Part shown: positions 10,740 to 22,472 of the stretch, in pieces
Position numbering within the stretch: the stretch's first letter is position 1
Layout: each line of letters starts with the position of its first letter
Assembly: GCA_940337035.1 (NCBI GenBank)
Contig: CALNHX010003582.1
Location: 62,001 to 126,000, forward strand
Reading direction: 5' to 3'
DNA: 64,000 nt
Source of the DNA: Agriotes lineatus
Taxonomy: Eukaryota > Arthropoda > Insecta > Coleoptera > Elateridae
Notes under the pieces: generated by a model
The model's input: the letters and a program-made list of their open reading frames with translations, nothing else
The model's database searches: none
What the model was told of the DNA's origin: nothing
Translations under genes and position numbers: made by a program

Positions 10740-11535
10740 TCGAGTTTCCTGATAGAGTAAACATCTTGCAAATTGGATAGGAGGTTTTCCATTTACTAGT
10801 ATTGTACTTCCTTGAGCACCTTCTTGGAGTGACGTCTTGTTGCTTGAACCTTGTCAAATCTAGTGTTGCTGGATTGACAACTGCTTGTTGGATTTTGAAG
10901 AGAGACATTGCAGTTGCTACTTGCTACTGGTGGGTCTTCTCGAGTATCCAAGTGGAAGTAACAGGAATCCTGTCGTGTTTTGGCAGGATGATTTATACAG
11001 TTTGCTAGTAGCTGATTGCATTTCTTTTGGGTTTGGTGTACAGGTTATGAAAATGCTGTGAGCGGCCGGAATGCTGTTGGATTCGGAGGGGTCGGATTGT
11101 GTACCTTGAACAAGTTAGAGTTACAGGTATTTATATAAAGAACTGAAAGAAAAACATTTAAAAAAGTGAAGCTAAATAATTAAAAAAGAATTACTGTTTG
11201 TAGTGTTTATTGAATGATATATGGTAACAAATACGTATTTAGGATTAATTTCTACATTTATAATGTTAAATGACATTGACAGGTATAAAGTTGTCATTTG
11301 ATTTTGAAGTAAGGTTTCATTAAAACAAAAATCAATTTTCAGAAATAACAATAGTCGTTGTAATATGAGATTCCAACCTGTTTTATTAAGAGTACTTGTT
11401 TTCTACTAGCTAGTAATATTTTGTAACATTGATGACTAATAATTTAACAAAAGTTGCATGTGAAGTGCATGAATTAATTTATTAAAAGAGCATTGATTAA
11501 AAATAAACTAAATAAAAAGAAAAGTATAATAATAG
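10740..11535. other. Non-coding sequence between two LINE remnants
   Basis: No gene or bounded element was recognised. The open frames overlapping 10507-11008 are shadows of the LINE or lack motifs. Confidence 0.4.
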
Positions 11536-12727
11536 AGAGGTGTACCCCAAGGATCAATACTGGGACCACTATTTTATACTATATATACCATAAATTTCTC
11601 AAAAACTTTAAAGTTTTGCAAATCACATCAATATGCAGATGGCACACAAATTTATCTCTCGTTTAGCTCGAATGAGGCAGCTATGGCTAATGATCGTGTA
11701 ATGTAAATGAAGATATTAGCAGTATCATTAGAGAAGCTGAAAAACATTCGTTGATAATAAATGCTTGTAAAACGTCTGTGATAGTGTTTGGACCAGCCGC
11801 GGGTGTATTAGTGATTCATTGCCATTTATTCACACTGATATTAAAGGAAAATTGATTAAACCCGTAGAAGTGATCAAAAATCTGGGTCTTACAATTGACT
11901 CTTCTTTACGATTCAGACAACAGGTGACAAATATTCTTAAGTCATCTTACGCTATCTTGAAAAATATTTATCCTCACCGACAGGTCTTAAGTACAAATGT
12001 AAAAAAAATCTATGTGAATCTCTGGTGCTCTCGCGCATAAACTACTGTGATGTTGTGTATGGACCATGCCTGGGAGTAGATGATACAAACAGATTACAGA
12101 AACTGCAAAACTCATGCCTAAGATACTTTTATGGTATACGAAAATACCAAAAATTATCACATAAATTGCAAACTGCTGGTTGGCTGAATATTCGTAATCG
12201 ACGTTTGTTGCATTCAGCCTGTCTATTCCATAAAGTCATTACGACGAAATGTCCGTCTTACTTATATAATAAGATTACATTTCGATCTGATGTACACAAC
12301 ATTAATATTCGTAGGAAGGATTGTCTGTCTATTCCAGAACATAGAACACAGAAATTTAAAAGCTCTTACTCCTATCAAATTGTACATATATATAATAAAT
12401 TAAGCTGCTCCCTGAAAACTCTACAGCACGCGTCATTTAAAAAAAAATTAAATCGTTTTTAATCTCGAAGCAGTGAGCTGGATTAGTTCTACGTGTGGTA
12501 TCTGCTCATTATTGAAGATACATTATGTTACAACTGTATTAGGAATTGTTTTCTTTTGTTCTTTTTGTTTTTTTTTAAGGTTAGGTGGAAGAACGGCGAC
12601 GCATCTTGATGCTATGCCGAATCGCGCCTTCATTTCCGAAAACTTGTTAGTTACTTTTCTTATATGTATGGATAATTTTGGTTTTTGTGGAAATAAAAGA
12701 CAGTTTATTATTATTATTATTATTAAT
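11536..12727 (+). pseudogene. 5'-truncated LINE ORF2 (CR1/L2/Jockey-group) with altered catalytic motif and a TTA-repeat tail
   Basis: The fragment opens with the RT motif RGVPQGSILGPLLF and reaches the catalytic box as QYADG where active enzymes have YADD, so the second metal-binding aspartate is lost. Frame changes follow near 11700 and 11800. From 11819 the thumb region reads KNLGLTIDSSLRF and QQVTNILKSSYAILK. A one-base change in an A-run near 12004 shifts the frame again, into LVLSRINYCDVVYG and RLQKLQNSCLRYF, ending at a TAA at 12460-12462. A 3' region of about 240 bases ends in AATAAAAGACAG and a (TTA)n tail at 12702-12727, typical of simple-repeat-ending LINEs. Confidence 0.82.
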
Positions 12728-12784
12728 TGCTAAAACATAATAAATATTGTTATAATATAATAGTTATTTATGTATTAAGGGCGT

Positions 12785-13095
12785 AATTAATAGATTATAG
12801 CACGAGGGAATGTTTAAATTTCCCGAGAGCTATAATCGTTTTATTTCATTTTAGTCCTCAAAATGGAAAAAATTCAAGGATTCAGTATTTTGGCTACAGA
12901 CTACTGCGTCGTCGTTGTGCTGGATTTCTATGGAGATTGTTGGTGTTGCTATACTATATTGTTGGTGCTTGTTATACTGATTAGCAACTTTATAGGCCCT
13001 AGGGCTATAAAAACCATTTTACGCCCTCTATCGAGGGCCAATAAACAAGATTATGGTTCCAAAATGAAATAAAACCATTTACATACATAAATACC
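12785..13095. mobile_element. Probable MITE with inverted TTTTATTTCATTTT ends
   Basis: GTTTTATTTCATTTT at 12838-12852 faces its reverse complement at 13061-13076. Sequences outside and inside these blocks are also partly complementary (CCCTCTATCGAGGG-type blocks). No coding function was seen. The outer limits are uncertain. Confidence 0.4.
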
Positions 13096-13266
13096 ATTGC
13101 AACGCAGTCAATTTTAACAATATTAACGATTTTAGACTAAAATGCTGAACTTTAGGCGAATGCTGTAACAGAAAACAATTGAATGGAGGAAAGCTTTATG
13201 AAAAAAATAATTTTTTCGTAAACTACGTTTAGAGTCTAAAATAGTGGGTGTCTGTATTAATGCTAT

Positions 13267-13331
13267 ACAGGGTGCTCAACATTCGAAAAATTTAATAATT
13301 TCGGATTTTTTAATGCAACACCCTGTATATA
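13267..13331. repeat. Short element with inverted ATACAGGGTG ends
   Basis: TATACAGGGTG at the left faces CACCCTGTATA about 55 bp away. Similar tips occur at 8041, 26508, 39997 and 44119, so this may be a very short MITE or two fused element ends. Confidence 0.45.
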
Positions 13332-14010
13332 TTTCTATTTTTGAAAAGCCTTTTTAATGAGCTTTCTTTTAAAATGTAACTTCATACCTCTAAATTCAAA
13401 CGTTTTACGTATTTTAGCATAAAAACAATTCACGGTGTTTAAGAAGCATTATTTCAAGGGATAACAAACAAACGCTATTGAAATAATTATTTGTTTAGCT
13501 CTCTAAACAAAAGATAAAACCAGGTTTAGAAAAAAAATTGTTAATACAAGAAATACTAAATACTAAAAAATTAGAAATGCAGATATAAATTAATTCCATG
13601 ATAAAATTAAATCATATTAAAGAACAAAAGCCAATACGCTAAAATCCTATACCTAATTACTCTAAATTTTCAAATATTTCTCCTTCCGTTCTCTGGGTAT
13701 TAAATCTATGCAGAGAGCAGGGCTCATAATTTCCAAACATAATAATTTCGATTTGTATCTCGATATCTCTGTATTTTTGAAAAGTACTTTTATCTACTAG
13801 CAACTTGATATTGTACATTTTCGTCATAGAAATAAAATATTAAATGCTACACATAACTCCCAAGGGACTTGTCAAATTATTTCTCCCTCAAACTCAAGGT
13901 AACAATGCAACTACAATTAACGTCTTAGCAACCATACAATGAGGCAATCCTTGATGTGACTTACATATTCTAATTATTTTTACGAATATGCTAGTAGATA
14001 AAGTATTGTA

Positions 14011-14134
14011 TGCACCACGGGAGATATTCATGTTCTTTACCTTCGGTTGACTTACAGACCTCGGGCCAGAGGCCCTCGGTCTGTAACACTTGTCAACCTT
14101 AGGGAAAAAACATATTCATATCTCCCTTAATGCA
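14011..14134. repeat. Foldback element (long imperfect hairpin)
   Basis: TGCACCACGGGAGATATTCA at the left pairs with the right end TGAATATGTTTTTTCCC-type sequence read in reverse. The pairing continues through GGTTGAC and ACAGACC to a GC-rich centre (CCTCGGGCCAGAGGCCC). Arms are about 55-60 bp. It is one of several hairpin MITEs with GC-rich loops in this window. Confidence 0.75.
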
Positions 14135-14539
14135 TAAATATCTATTAATGAGATTTTTTCTGCTATTTCATTTTCTAGCCCTAAATGTAATCGCTTTCCA
14201 GATGTAATTGTCTCTTTTTTTTATTTTGGTTTCAGCAGCGGCTAAACTTTTATTATCTAAACCGGGTTCTTTATTGTTATCGGAGAGTTACAAGTGTCAA
14301 CATTTGTAGTGTAATGGCGTTTGTTTGTCATCCCTAGAAATAAAGCATTTTTCCCGCTGTCGATCATGTAAGTCAGTGATACAGCCTTAGTAATAAAACG
14401 TGTGACTATTTTATTTGTTTGCTGCTTTCCCTTGACAACGGAACTTAATATTATTATTAAGTTCCTAGGATAATAAAATTAGCAACGCAAGATGCAGAGC
14501 TAGACGTTTTGTTTATAATTGCAAGTGTTTATTTGATAT

Positions 14540-14712
14540 GTGACACTCTCAGGTAACACGACTCACGAAAATTAATCCTGGGGACAGGTGACAAACCAAA
14601 CGATTTTTTTTAAATCTAGGAGAGTAGAAAAATTCCGACCTCCGCGGGATTCGAACCGAGGACTTGCTTAATGCAATCCTAGCGCTTTGCTACGCGGCTT
14701 CTGAGCTATCTA
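14540..14712 (-). mobile_element. tRNA-derived SINE fragment, minus strand
   Basis: On the minus strand from about 14710, TAGCTCAGAAGCCGCGTAGC gives an A-box-like segment, and CTCGGTTCGAATCCCGCG a good B box. It resembles a tRNA with a long variable region, but the acceptor stem is not complete. The sequence continues downstream on the minus strand into an unrelated body. Confidence 0.6.
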
Positions 14713-14780
14713 AATATAAAAATTCAAAAAAAGTAAATTTGATTCGCCACACTTTTTTGAGCCATCCTGTATAATCAAAA

Positions 14781-16210
14781 CTATTTTAGTGATGTGCACC
14801 ACCTTATATTGATGCTAATGTTCACTTTTAGCATTTCCCTGACGTATATGTCCACATTACATTGAATCTCTCTTTCTGATGCTGCTAAAATTACCAAGTC
14901 ATCTGCGTATAGTAATTCTGATATTTTTACCATTTCCATTCTTTGTCTTTCTATTTTATATTTCTTTGTCCTCTTTTTACATTCTTTGACTATATCGTCC
15001 ATAATTACTGCGAATAATAACGGGTTTACCAAACATCCTTGTCTTAAACCCCTTGTTGTTACGAATTCCGTTGATTCCTCATTCCTCGTTCTTCTGGTTT
15101 CTTGTTGTTTTGTTGTAAAAACTCTTACCCATGTCTATTTCGGTTGTATTTATGCCTCTATTCTCTAACGTCTTTTCTTCTAATCCTGTCGGAGGCCTTG
15201 CATAAGTCTGTAAAGCATAAATGGACCTATCGTCGTTCGGTATCCGTCTTTCTTTTTTAAATCCACACGGCTATCGTTTACCGTATATTCTAGTTTATTT
15301 TTGAGTGGTATTTCCCAGATTCTGACCCAGACTTTACTCACTATGCTTAATAACGTAACACCTCTAGAATTGTTATATTCCCTAAAATCAACCTTTTTGT
15401 GTTTGCTATTCTTTTGATGATTTTTTGATTTGACTATGTCATTCATTAAAGTAAAAAAATCCTTACTTTTCGTACAGGGTTTATCATTTCCGATAAGATC
15501 TTTTCCGGCTGCTCTCTCTCATTTTATCTTTTTCATCGCCTTTTCCACTTCCATCTTGATATCATCTCGATATCTATACTTTCGTTTGCTTCCATTCCGT
15601 TTTGTTCGGTTTCGTTGTTACTCTCTTTTTTTCTTCGTCACTGTCTTATAATATCTCTTCAAATTGTTCCATTATATTTTCTTTTTTTGTCAATATTTCT
15701 CCTTGTTCATTTCTGAGTTTTTTTTTCAAGAAATTGGTTCTTTTTGCCTCAATTGCTTTAAAGTGTTATAGAACAATGTTTAGTTTTCTTTAAAGTTGTC
15801 CTTCATTTTTTGTACAAATGTTACCTATTCTTCTTGCTTTTCTTTCTTTACTTTATTTTTAACTTCCTGTCTTTTGTCCTTGTATTTCTCATAGTCTTCT
15901 TTTGTAGGTATTTTCTCCGGTTTTCTTTCTTTTGCTTCATGTTTTCTTTTATTTCCTTTGTCCACCATGCCGTTTTCTTGATATCCTGATTATCCGCTTT
16001 TGTTATCCCATAGCTTTCATCTGCTGCCTCTATTATGCTTTGTTTTAGATAGTGTCAATTGTTTTCTACGTCATTTTCCTCAAGCCTTTTACTTAGCTTC
16101 CTTTTTATTATTATATCAATTTTTTTCCATATACGCTCTAATACTTTTCGTTATTGCATTTCTTCTTTTTTCTTTTGGTTTCTCTTTCTCTCTCTCTTTA
16201 TAGCAATTTT
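14781..16210 (-). pseudogene. Decayed LINE ORF2 fragment (R4/RTE-like), minus strand
   Basis: The minus strand encodes, from high to low coordinates, a lysine/glutamate-rich linker of the kind found between endonuclease and RT in these LINEs (15500-16210), then RT segments with several stops (about 15180-15446), then RGLRQGCLVNPLLF and the catalytic LLYADDLVIL (about 14860-15060). The strongly pyrimidine-rich plus strand reflects this purine-rich coding strand. The frame is broken in many places, and the thumb and 3' end are missing beyond about 14781. The endonuclease is also missing. Confidence 0.75.
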
Positions 16211-17344
16211 TAACAAGTAGTGGTGGCTTCCTATCTCCGCAAGTTATCGAAATATAAATTTTATATATTAAATCAACAATCATATTTATTAATTGTGCCA
16301 ATATTGAGACAAAATTAAGAATTAATCTGTCTGTTATCAAAACGAAACATATTATTGTGCACGAACTTATGGAATTTAGAGTATGGAGAGCTTAATAACA
16401 GACAGAAATTTGACACAGTATGTAAATTTATTTCTGGATTGGAAAATGCTTTCGAAATTATTGATAAAAAATATTTCGAAAGAAATTCAATATTTGCGAG
16501 AATATTGGAAAGGAATATGTAGTAAGGGTGTTGGAATAGCTTACGAACATTGTAACTCATTGAAGAACGTTGACATCCGAGACTACTCATTGTCTGGGTA
16601 ACCAAGCAGGTAAAATCTTTAAGCGCTTAATTCGACTGTTTCTACTTTTTTTACATTTGAACATTGAATTAGTTTGCCAATTTAATGTGTGTTTTATTTG
16701 TATAATTAATGATGGCAAATCATTGGAAAGGAGTTACAGTTGGCGCTTATGAATTTCTACGGCTCTTTGAGGTCAAGTACTCACACTGATGGGTGTATTT
16801 CGTGAAATTGTCCTTAAAATGAAGGTGGTACCAAGAGGTCCTTCGTGTCGAGTGGACCTGGTGCTCTGGCGGCGGATGTGGTTCAATAGTGATACGTTAA
16901 AATTAAATATAGCTAAAAGTAAATATTTGTGGATTAGTAATAGAAAATATTACACCTGCTACGCTTGTCTAAGTACGAAATCAGACATATGGAACAGATT
17001 TTTGGTACAGTAGGGCCAAACCGAATTTATTGAGAATTAAAAACTCAGGTAGCTTTGGAAAAGAAATATTACACTGTTGTTATATTGCTTATAATGTCAA
17101 TCAGTTACCCGAGTATCTTTGCCGACAAATTTTATTAATCGCAGTATTAGCGATTGCAACATGATTTAGTTTAAAAAACTCCGTTAATACAGATTTAATA
17201 AATTTTGTGTTCGTGGCGTCAAGAGCTAATTTAGAAGATAAAGTGCAAACCCATGTAATAACGTTTTTCATCGAGTCAATCGCGACATCCAGAAATGGTA
17301 TAAGTTATAAGTTATGATAAATACACATCTAAATACGTCTGACA
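16211..17344. other. Mostly non-coding; a short RT-like trace near 16890-16950
   Basis: No bounded element was recognised. The plus strand near 16898 can be read as LKLNIAKSKYLWIS, which resembles the RT segment that follows the catalytic YADD in LINEs. It is isolated and cannot be placed with confidence. Confidence 0.35.
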
Positions 17345-18090
17345 AAATTTAATGCAAATTCGCAAGTTCCTCAAGGCTCAAATTCGAGACCATTGTCATT
17401 TTTAATATTTATAAATAGGTACCTAATTTCCCAAACTAAATTCAGAATTAGAGGGGGCAGATATAAATGGTTTCTATCAGTGAAGTTTAAGCAATAAATT
17501 ATATTGTAACATACTGAACAAAATGCTATTTAATTATTTATCAAATAATCAGCGTCCATTTTGGTAAAATCTAAATTGTTAAAGATTTGGGGTTAAATAT
17601 GATTACAAATTATTTGGATTCTTATATCGAACATATCGTTGAGACATCACTTAGCTGGGGTTTTATTAGGCAGGCGAAAAATTTTAAATAAATAAAAGCA
17701 ATTTTATGTTACAACCAAAAGTGCAGTACGCATCTATTGTCTAGTATTCTCAAACTCTTTATAATAAAATACAGCTAGAAAAAGTACAAAATAGACCCCG
17801 GGATACGTATATATCTTAAACTACCATCCGTATCCAAATTGTTTGAATATTAAGAAGATAGAACTTCGCGAAGAGCTTGGATAACAGCAGAAAATTTTGC
17901 AATTTTTGATGAACTTTCTCAAACGCGTAAACGTGATTTTTCTATATTAGAATGTTTGTAGGTTGCTAATGAAATTGCGTCTATTAACATTATTAACATT
18001 AACATTTAGAAGATAAATTAATCAATATAATGCACCATGTAAGATTGTAAACTATTACATTAGCTTTCAGTTATTTTCACTTATAATACC
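17345..18090 (+). pseudogene. Decayed LINE ORF2 3' half (LINE C), related to the LINE at 48770-51225
   Basis: The plus strand shows SQVPQGSNLGPLSFLIFIN near 17358, and the thumb trace KLEKVQNR near 17790. It then shows INIKKIELREELG-like sequence, with many stops and frame changes. The GVPQGSNLGP and KLEKVQ motifs are shared with the minus-strand LINE at 48770-51225. Its last part (from 17837) is duplicated at 24654-24897 on the far side of the inserted LINE A. Confidence 0.6.
17837..18090 (+). repeat. Left copy of a long direct duplication flanking LINE A
   Basis: This segment is repeated in the same orientation at 24654-24897. The two differ by one base in a T-run (GTTTG/GTTG), by a 9-bp unit (ATTAACATT) present here and absent there, and by little or nothing else. 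The left copy ends exactly where the poly(T) of the minus-strand LINE begins. Confidence 0.95.
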
Positions 18091-19576
18091 TTTTTTTTTT
18101 AATGTTTGTATGGGAGTTCAGCATAGACTGCTATTCATGGCAGAGTTAATAAATACGTTTATTCACACTATCATCACTACGCACTAGAGTCAGTGATTTA
18201 AGAACTGATGGGTATAAAGTACAAGTTGTCACCACGTAACTTCAGTTGACCCACACTGTCATTAGGTAATGATTTCATTCACTGTCACTGTTCAAGAGGT
18301 CAATTGGTAGTTTACGTTTTAATCTAATGTGCACTGATTTTTGTCCCAGGTTATAATAGTTCGCACCGCCGCACAGGTTAATATTATCATAAAATTGTTT
18401 AGACATTTGAGTAATGAACTGTTGTATTGTGCGAATGCCAGTCTCTGTGTGTAACTGAGTGTTTCTAACAAACCATTCTGCTTTGGTAACTATGCGAAGA
18501 ACTTTATTCTGTAGAACCTGAAGTTTATGAAGGTTTGTTTTGGATGTTGCAGACCATACACTGCATCCGTAAGTGAATATTGGTCTTATTAAAGATGTAT
18601 ACATTAAGGTTACACATTCAATTTTGAGAGGAGACTTTTTATTGATAATGGGGTATAACATACTCAATCTGACGTATGATTCCGATAATTTTTTATTAAT
18701 GTGTATACTCCAGTTCAGTTTTCTATCTAGATGAATACCAAGATAGCGAACGGCATTATCCTTTGGGTTCCATTGAATGGAAGTGTTGTTGATAAATAAA
18801 TTTGGGGGATCTGGAGGTCTGCGGAGAGTAAAGATCTTTGCTTCGCATTTATCTGCATTTATAGAGATTTTCCATATGTTATACCACGCATTTAGCTGGT
18901 TTAGAGCTTCTTGAAGGTTGATAGCTGCATTATTAATGTCCTGATCTTGGGTTATGATCGCAGTGTCATCAGCATACATAGCAAGACTTGAACGATGAAG
19001 AGTGGGTATATCTGACATATATAAATTAAATAACGTGGGGCCCAGGATTGATCCCTGAGGAACACCGGCCAGAATTTGACGGATGGAAGAGATGGAAGAG
19101 TTAACTCGAACTTGGAAGGTCCTGTCGGACAGAAATGAACTTATTATCCGCAATAAATATGGAGGAATGTTTGTGTCTATCATTTTGTGAGTAAGCCCAT
19201 GAATCCAGATCCGGTCGAAAGCCTGCGCTACGTCAATAAACGCAATGAGCGTGTGCATTTTGTTTTCGAAGCCGTTTTCAATACATTCTGTTAGTCTCAG
19301 AATCTGATGAATTGCTGAATGTGATTTTTTGAATCCAAACTGTAGTTTTGGAATAATACTATTAGTCTCCAGATATTCATTTAGCCGAGTGTGTATCGCT
19401 CGCTCCAATAGTTTAGATAATGTGGATAGCAAGCTAATTGGCCGATAATTCACTGGGTTATTATGTGGTTTCCCCGGTTTGGGTATCATCGTTATTATTG
19501 CTCGTTTCCAACCAATCGGAAAATATCCAATTCGCATGCAGGCGTTAAATATTGCTGTAATATAGCATATGCATTT
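18091..19576 (-). CDS. LINE A (Jockey-like) ORF2, reverse transcriptase half, 3' UTR and poly(A)
   Basis: The coding part runs from about 19576 down to the stop at 18275-18277 without interruption. Counting from the codon at 19537, visible motifs are a fingers motif with YRPISLLSTLSK (31-42), catalytic AFD (106-108), GVPQGSILGP (158-167) and the catalytic box YADDT (188-192). A thumb and C-terminal region like that of the LINE at 1-504 follow. Below the stop is a 3' region of about 180 bases that ends in a T-run at 18091-18100, the poly(A) tail on the minus strand. The N-terminal half of the same ORF lies at 23557-24653; LINE B sits between them, so the codon at 19537 is not a true start. The protein would nick DNA and copy its own RNA at the target. 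Confidence 0.9.
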
Positions 19577-19577
19577 A

Positions 19578-19600
19578 TAGTAAGTAAGTAAGTAAGTAAG
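19578..19600. repeat. (TAAG)n tail of LINE B
   Basis: Five TAAG-type units mark the 3' terminus of LINE B on the minus strand, directly beside resumed LINE A coding sequence. Confidence 0.9.
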
Positions 19601-19679
19601 TTTATTTAGTATAATATACTAGTACATAGAATCATTATTATTATATATCTTAACTTATTTATCATTAATAACATTAAAA

Positions 19680-22431
19680 TTAATAGTATTGTTTAACAAA
19701 GCTGCTTAAATATTTTTTAAAACTATAAATATTTGTCATTTGTTTTACATCTTGTGGAAGCGAATTATAGACTTTTAGTCCCTTGTAATACAGAGAATTT
19801 TGTGTACTCGCTTTATCTAATTTAGGCAGCCTAAAATCAAATCGATTCCTTGTTTTATATTGATGAACGTCAGCATTTAGTATCAAGTGATCCGACATAT
19901 AATTTGGTAATAAATTATTAACAGCTTTGTAAATCAAAACCAACGTATTAAAATAAATACGTTGTTTGATACTTAGCCACTGTAACGTATTCAGCATTAA
20001 CTTAATATTCGTATATTTAGAACATCGTAAAATATTTCGCATCGCTCTGTTTTGTTGTTTTTGCAACCTTTGTAAATCCGATTCATAACAAAGAAACAGG
20101 ATACTTGCACAGTAATCAAAGTGTGGCGCAATAATGGTTTTATAGACTAGAATTCTAGCATTAATACTTAGTTTACTGGCTATTCTCCCCAAAAATCCAA
20201 TTTTTTTAGCGACTTTCTTAATGATAAAATTTATATAACTACGAAAAGTAAGTCTATTATCTATAATAACTCCCAGATATTTAATTTCAGGCACTTGTTC
20301 TATTTCTAGACCGTCTATTTTTACTTTAACAGTTATATTTTCACTATTAATTTTATTTGATACGATTATGCACTTTGTTTTGGCAATATTTAATTTTAGT
20401 TTATTTATTTGTAACCACTTTGATATCATCTCAAGATCTGTATTTATTTTGTTGACGGCATCAGTAGTATTTTCCGCAGTTACCCAAACTAATGTGTCGT
20501 CAGCAAACAAATCAGTGTTTAATATTTATTTCCAGATCATTGATGTACAGTAGAAATAGCAATGGACCTAATACGGATCCCTGAGGAACCCCCAATGTGT
20601 TAAGAATTTCCGTCGATTCCTCTTCATTATACACAGTTGTTTGGGTTCGCGAAGATAGATAACTCTCGAACCATTGTTTCTCGATTCCCTGTATTCCATA
20701 TTTGTCCAGTTTTGTAATTAATTTTTCCCTATCGATTGTTTCAAAAGCACGCTTATAATCTAGAAACACTCCCACTACAGTTTTCTGTTGATCAAGTTCA
20801 CTTTTCCAATTTGCTAGGACTAGATTTAATGCCGTTTCACAAGAATGTTTGCTTCTGAATCCGGATTGTTTGCCACTTATAATCTTATTTGCTTCGATAA
20901 ACTCCTGCAATTAGTTTTTGACAATTTTTTCTAAAATTTGTTCGTACACCGGCAACGTATTAATTGGTCTAAATTCTTCACATTTCTTTGTACCCACAAT
21001 TTTTCTGATAGGAATTACTTTGGATTTCTTCCAGGAATCTGGGAAAATTCCACTCTTTAACGACTCATTTATTAGTTTTACCAGAGGATTTCCTATAATT
21101 GGCAATGCATCTCTTAGAACCTGAACAGAAATGCCATCCGTGCTACCCTTTCTTTTTATGCTCGTAATTGTTTTCTCAAGATCGATTACAGAAATCTCCT
21201 TAAATTTAAAGATGTTAACAGGATCAGGTATGAATGCCTCTTCAAAATCGGTGTTTAGTATATCACGATTTATGTCGACAATACTATTTATGAAGTATTG
21301 GTTAAAATTTTCAGCTATCTCTTTGGAATCGGTTACTTCTACTCCTTGGAATACAATGTTTTTCGGTGTACACTCTGCTTCCGGCTTCTTAACGATATGC
21401 TTAATAACTTTCCACATATTTTTTGAGTCGCCTTGACTTTCTTCAATTTTATTTTCATAGTAGCAATTTTTTTTCTCTTTAATCAAGTTGCTATATTTGT
21501 TTCTAATTTCTTTATAGTGTTTCCAATCATTTGCATTTGCAGATAATCTAGCCTTTTTGTATAACGTGTCCCGATATTTCTGTAATTGATGCAACTCTGC
21601 GGAAAACCATGGGCAAGAGTTTTTTACCTTGCTAATGCGGTATGTAATGAGGTCAGCTAAGCAATTATGCAAAGAGTGCACAATGCCTGCCGCTGCAATA
21701 TGTACATTTTTACTCATATCGTAATTATACTTAGCCAATTTATTTAATAAACCATTTTGTGAATAGTCATCAAAGAATTTCCTACGAACCGATTTGAACT
21801 CGCTGGTTATGCATTGTTTGCGAAACCTCACCTCCATACAGGAATGGTCAGTGATTTTCGGTGTATCTAGGACATCAACATTTAAATTCGAAATGTTAGT
21901 TATTACCAAATCTATTAATGTGTTCGAAGTTGCAGTCACCCGTGTACAATCGCGAACTAATTGTTTCATACCTAGATGTTGAATTAGATTTGTTAAACGT
22001 TTCGCATAGAAAGTGTCCTTGGACATGTCAATATTAAAATCACCTAAAATTAAATGTTTGCTGCGGTCTGCTACATATTCGTCGCACCATTCTTCAAATT
22101 TCATTAAAAATTCACCATCGCTTGAGCTCGGAGAGTGGTACACTACCGTGTACATACCTTGATGAAACCCTTTTGATATATAGATTGAAAGTAGCCATAA
22201 GTTGTTGTTATATGTGATATTCGATATTACCCTAAGTTCGATATTGTTTTTCAACACTATAACTACGGCCCCGGTCTTTCGACTTGTAGAATTACACCTT
22301 ATTGTACTATATCCTGGAAACTGTATTTCACAATCCTCTATTTCATCTGTAATGCGAGCTTCACTTAAGAATAGCAACGCTGGGCGCCTCCATAAGATTA
22401 AAATTTCCAATTCTTCTATATGTTTTAACAT
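19680..22431 (-). pseudogene. LINE B ORF2: endonuclease-reverse transcriptase, one nonsense and one frameshift
   Basis: Counting from the ATG at 22431, the AP-endonuclease domain shows SEAR (23-26), VYHSPSS (98-104), GDFNID (130-135), DLVITN (174-179) and the catalytic TDHS (194-197). The RT follows with RPINTLPVYEQILEKI, an F(R)SKHSCETAL block, the catalytic DYKRAFETID, GVPQGSVLGPLLF and the box FADDTLVW, then thumb motifs and a C-terminal end with FKKYLSSFV. A TAA at 20911-20913 replaces a probable glutamine codon. Near 20511, two bases of a short AC repeat are missing, which shifts the frame just before FADD. Otherwise the whole ORF is readable, so the copy is young. The frame is open upstream of the ATG and overlaps the end of ORF1, which suggests translation by reinitiation. 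Confidence 0.9.
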
Positions 22432-22472
22432 ACTTTGGGAATTAAAATATATGATTTCAGAACTTCTTTCGC

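Noticed and set aside
20918..21982. Plus-strand open frames across LINE B
   Set aside because: They are shadows of ORF2 on the minus strand and have no motifs of their own.
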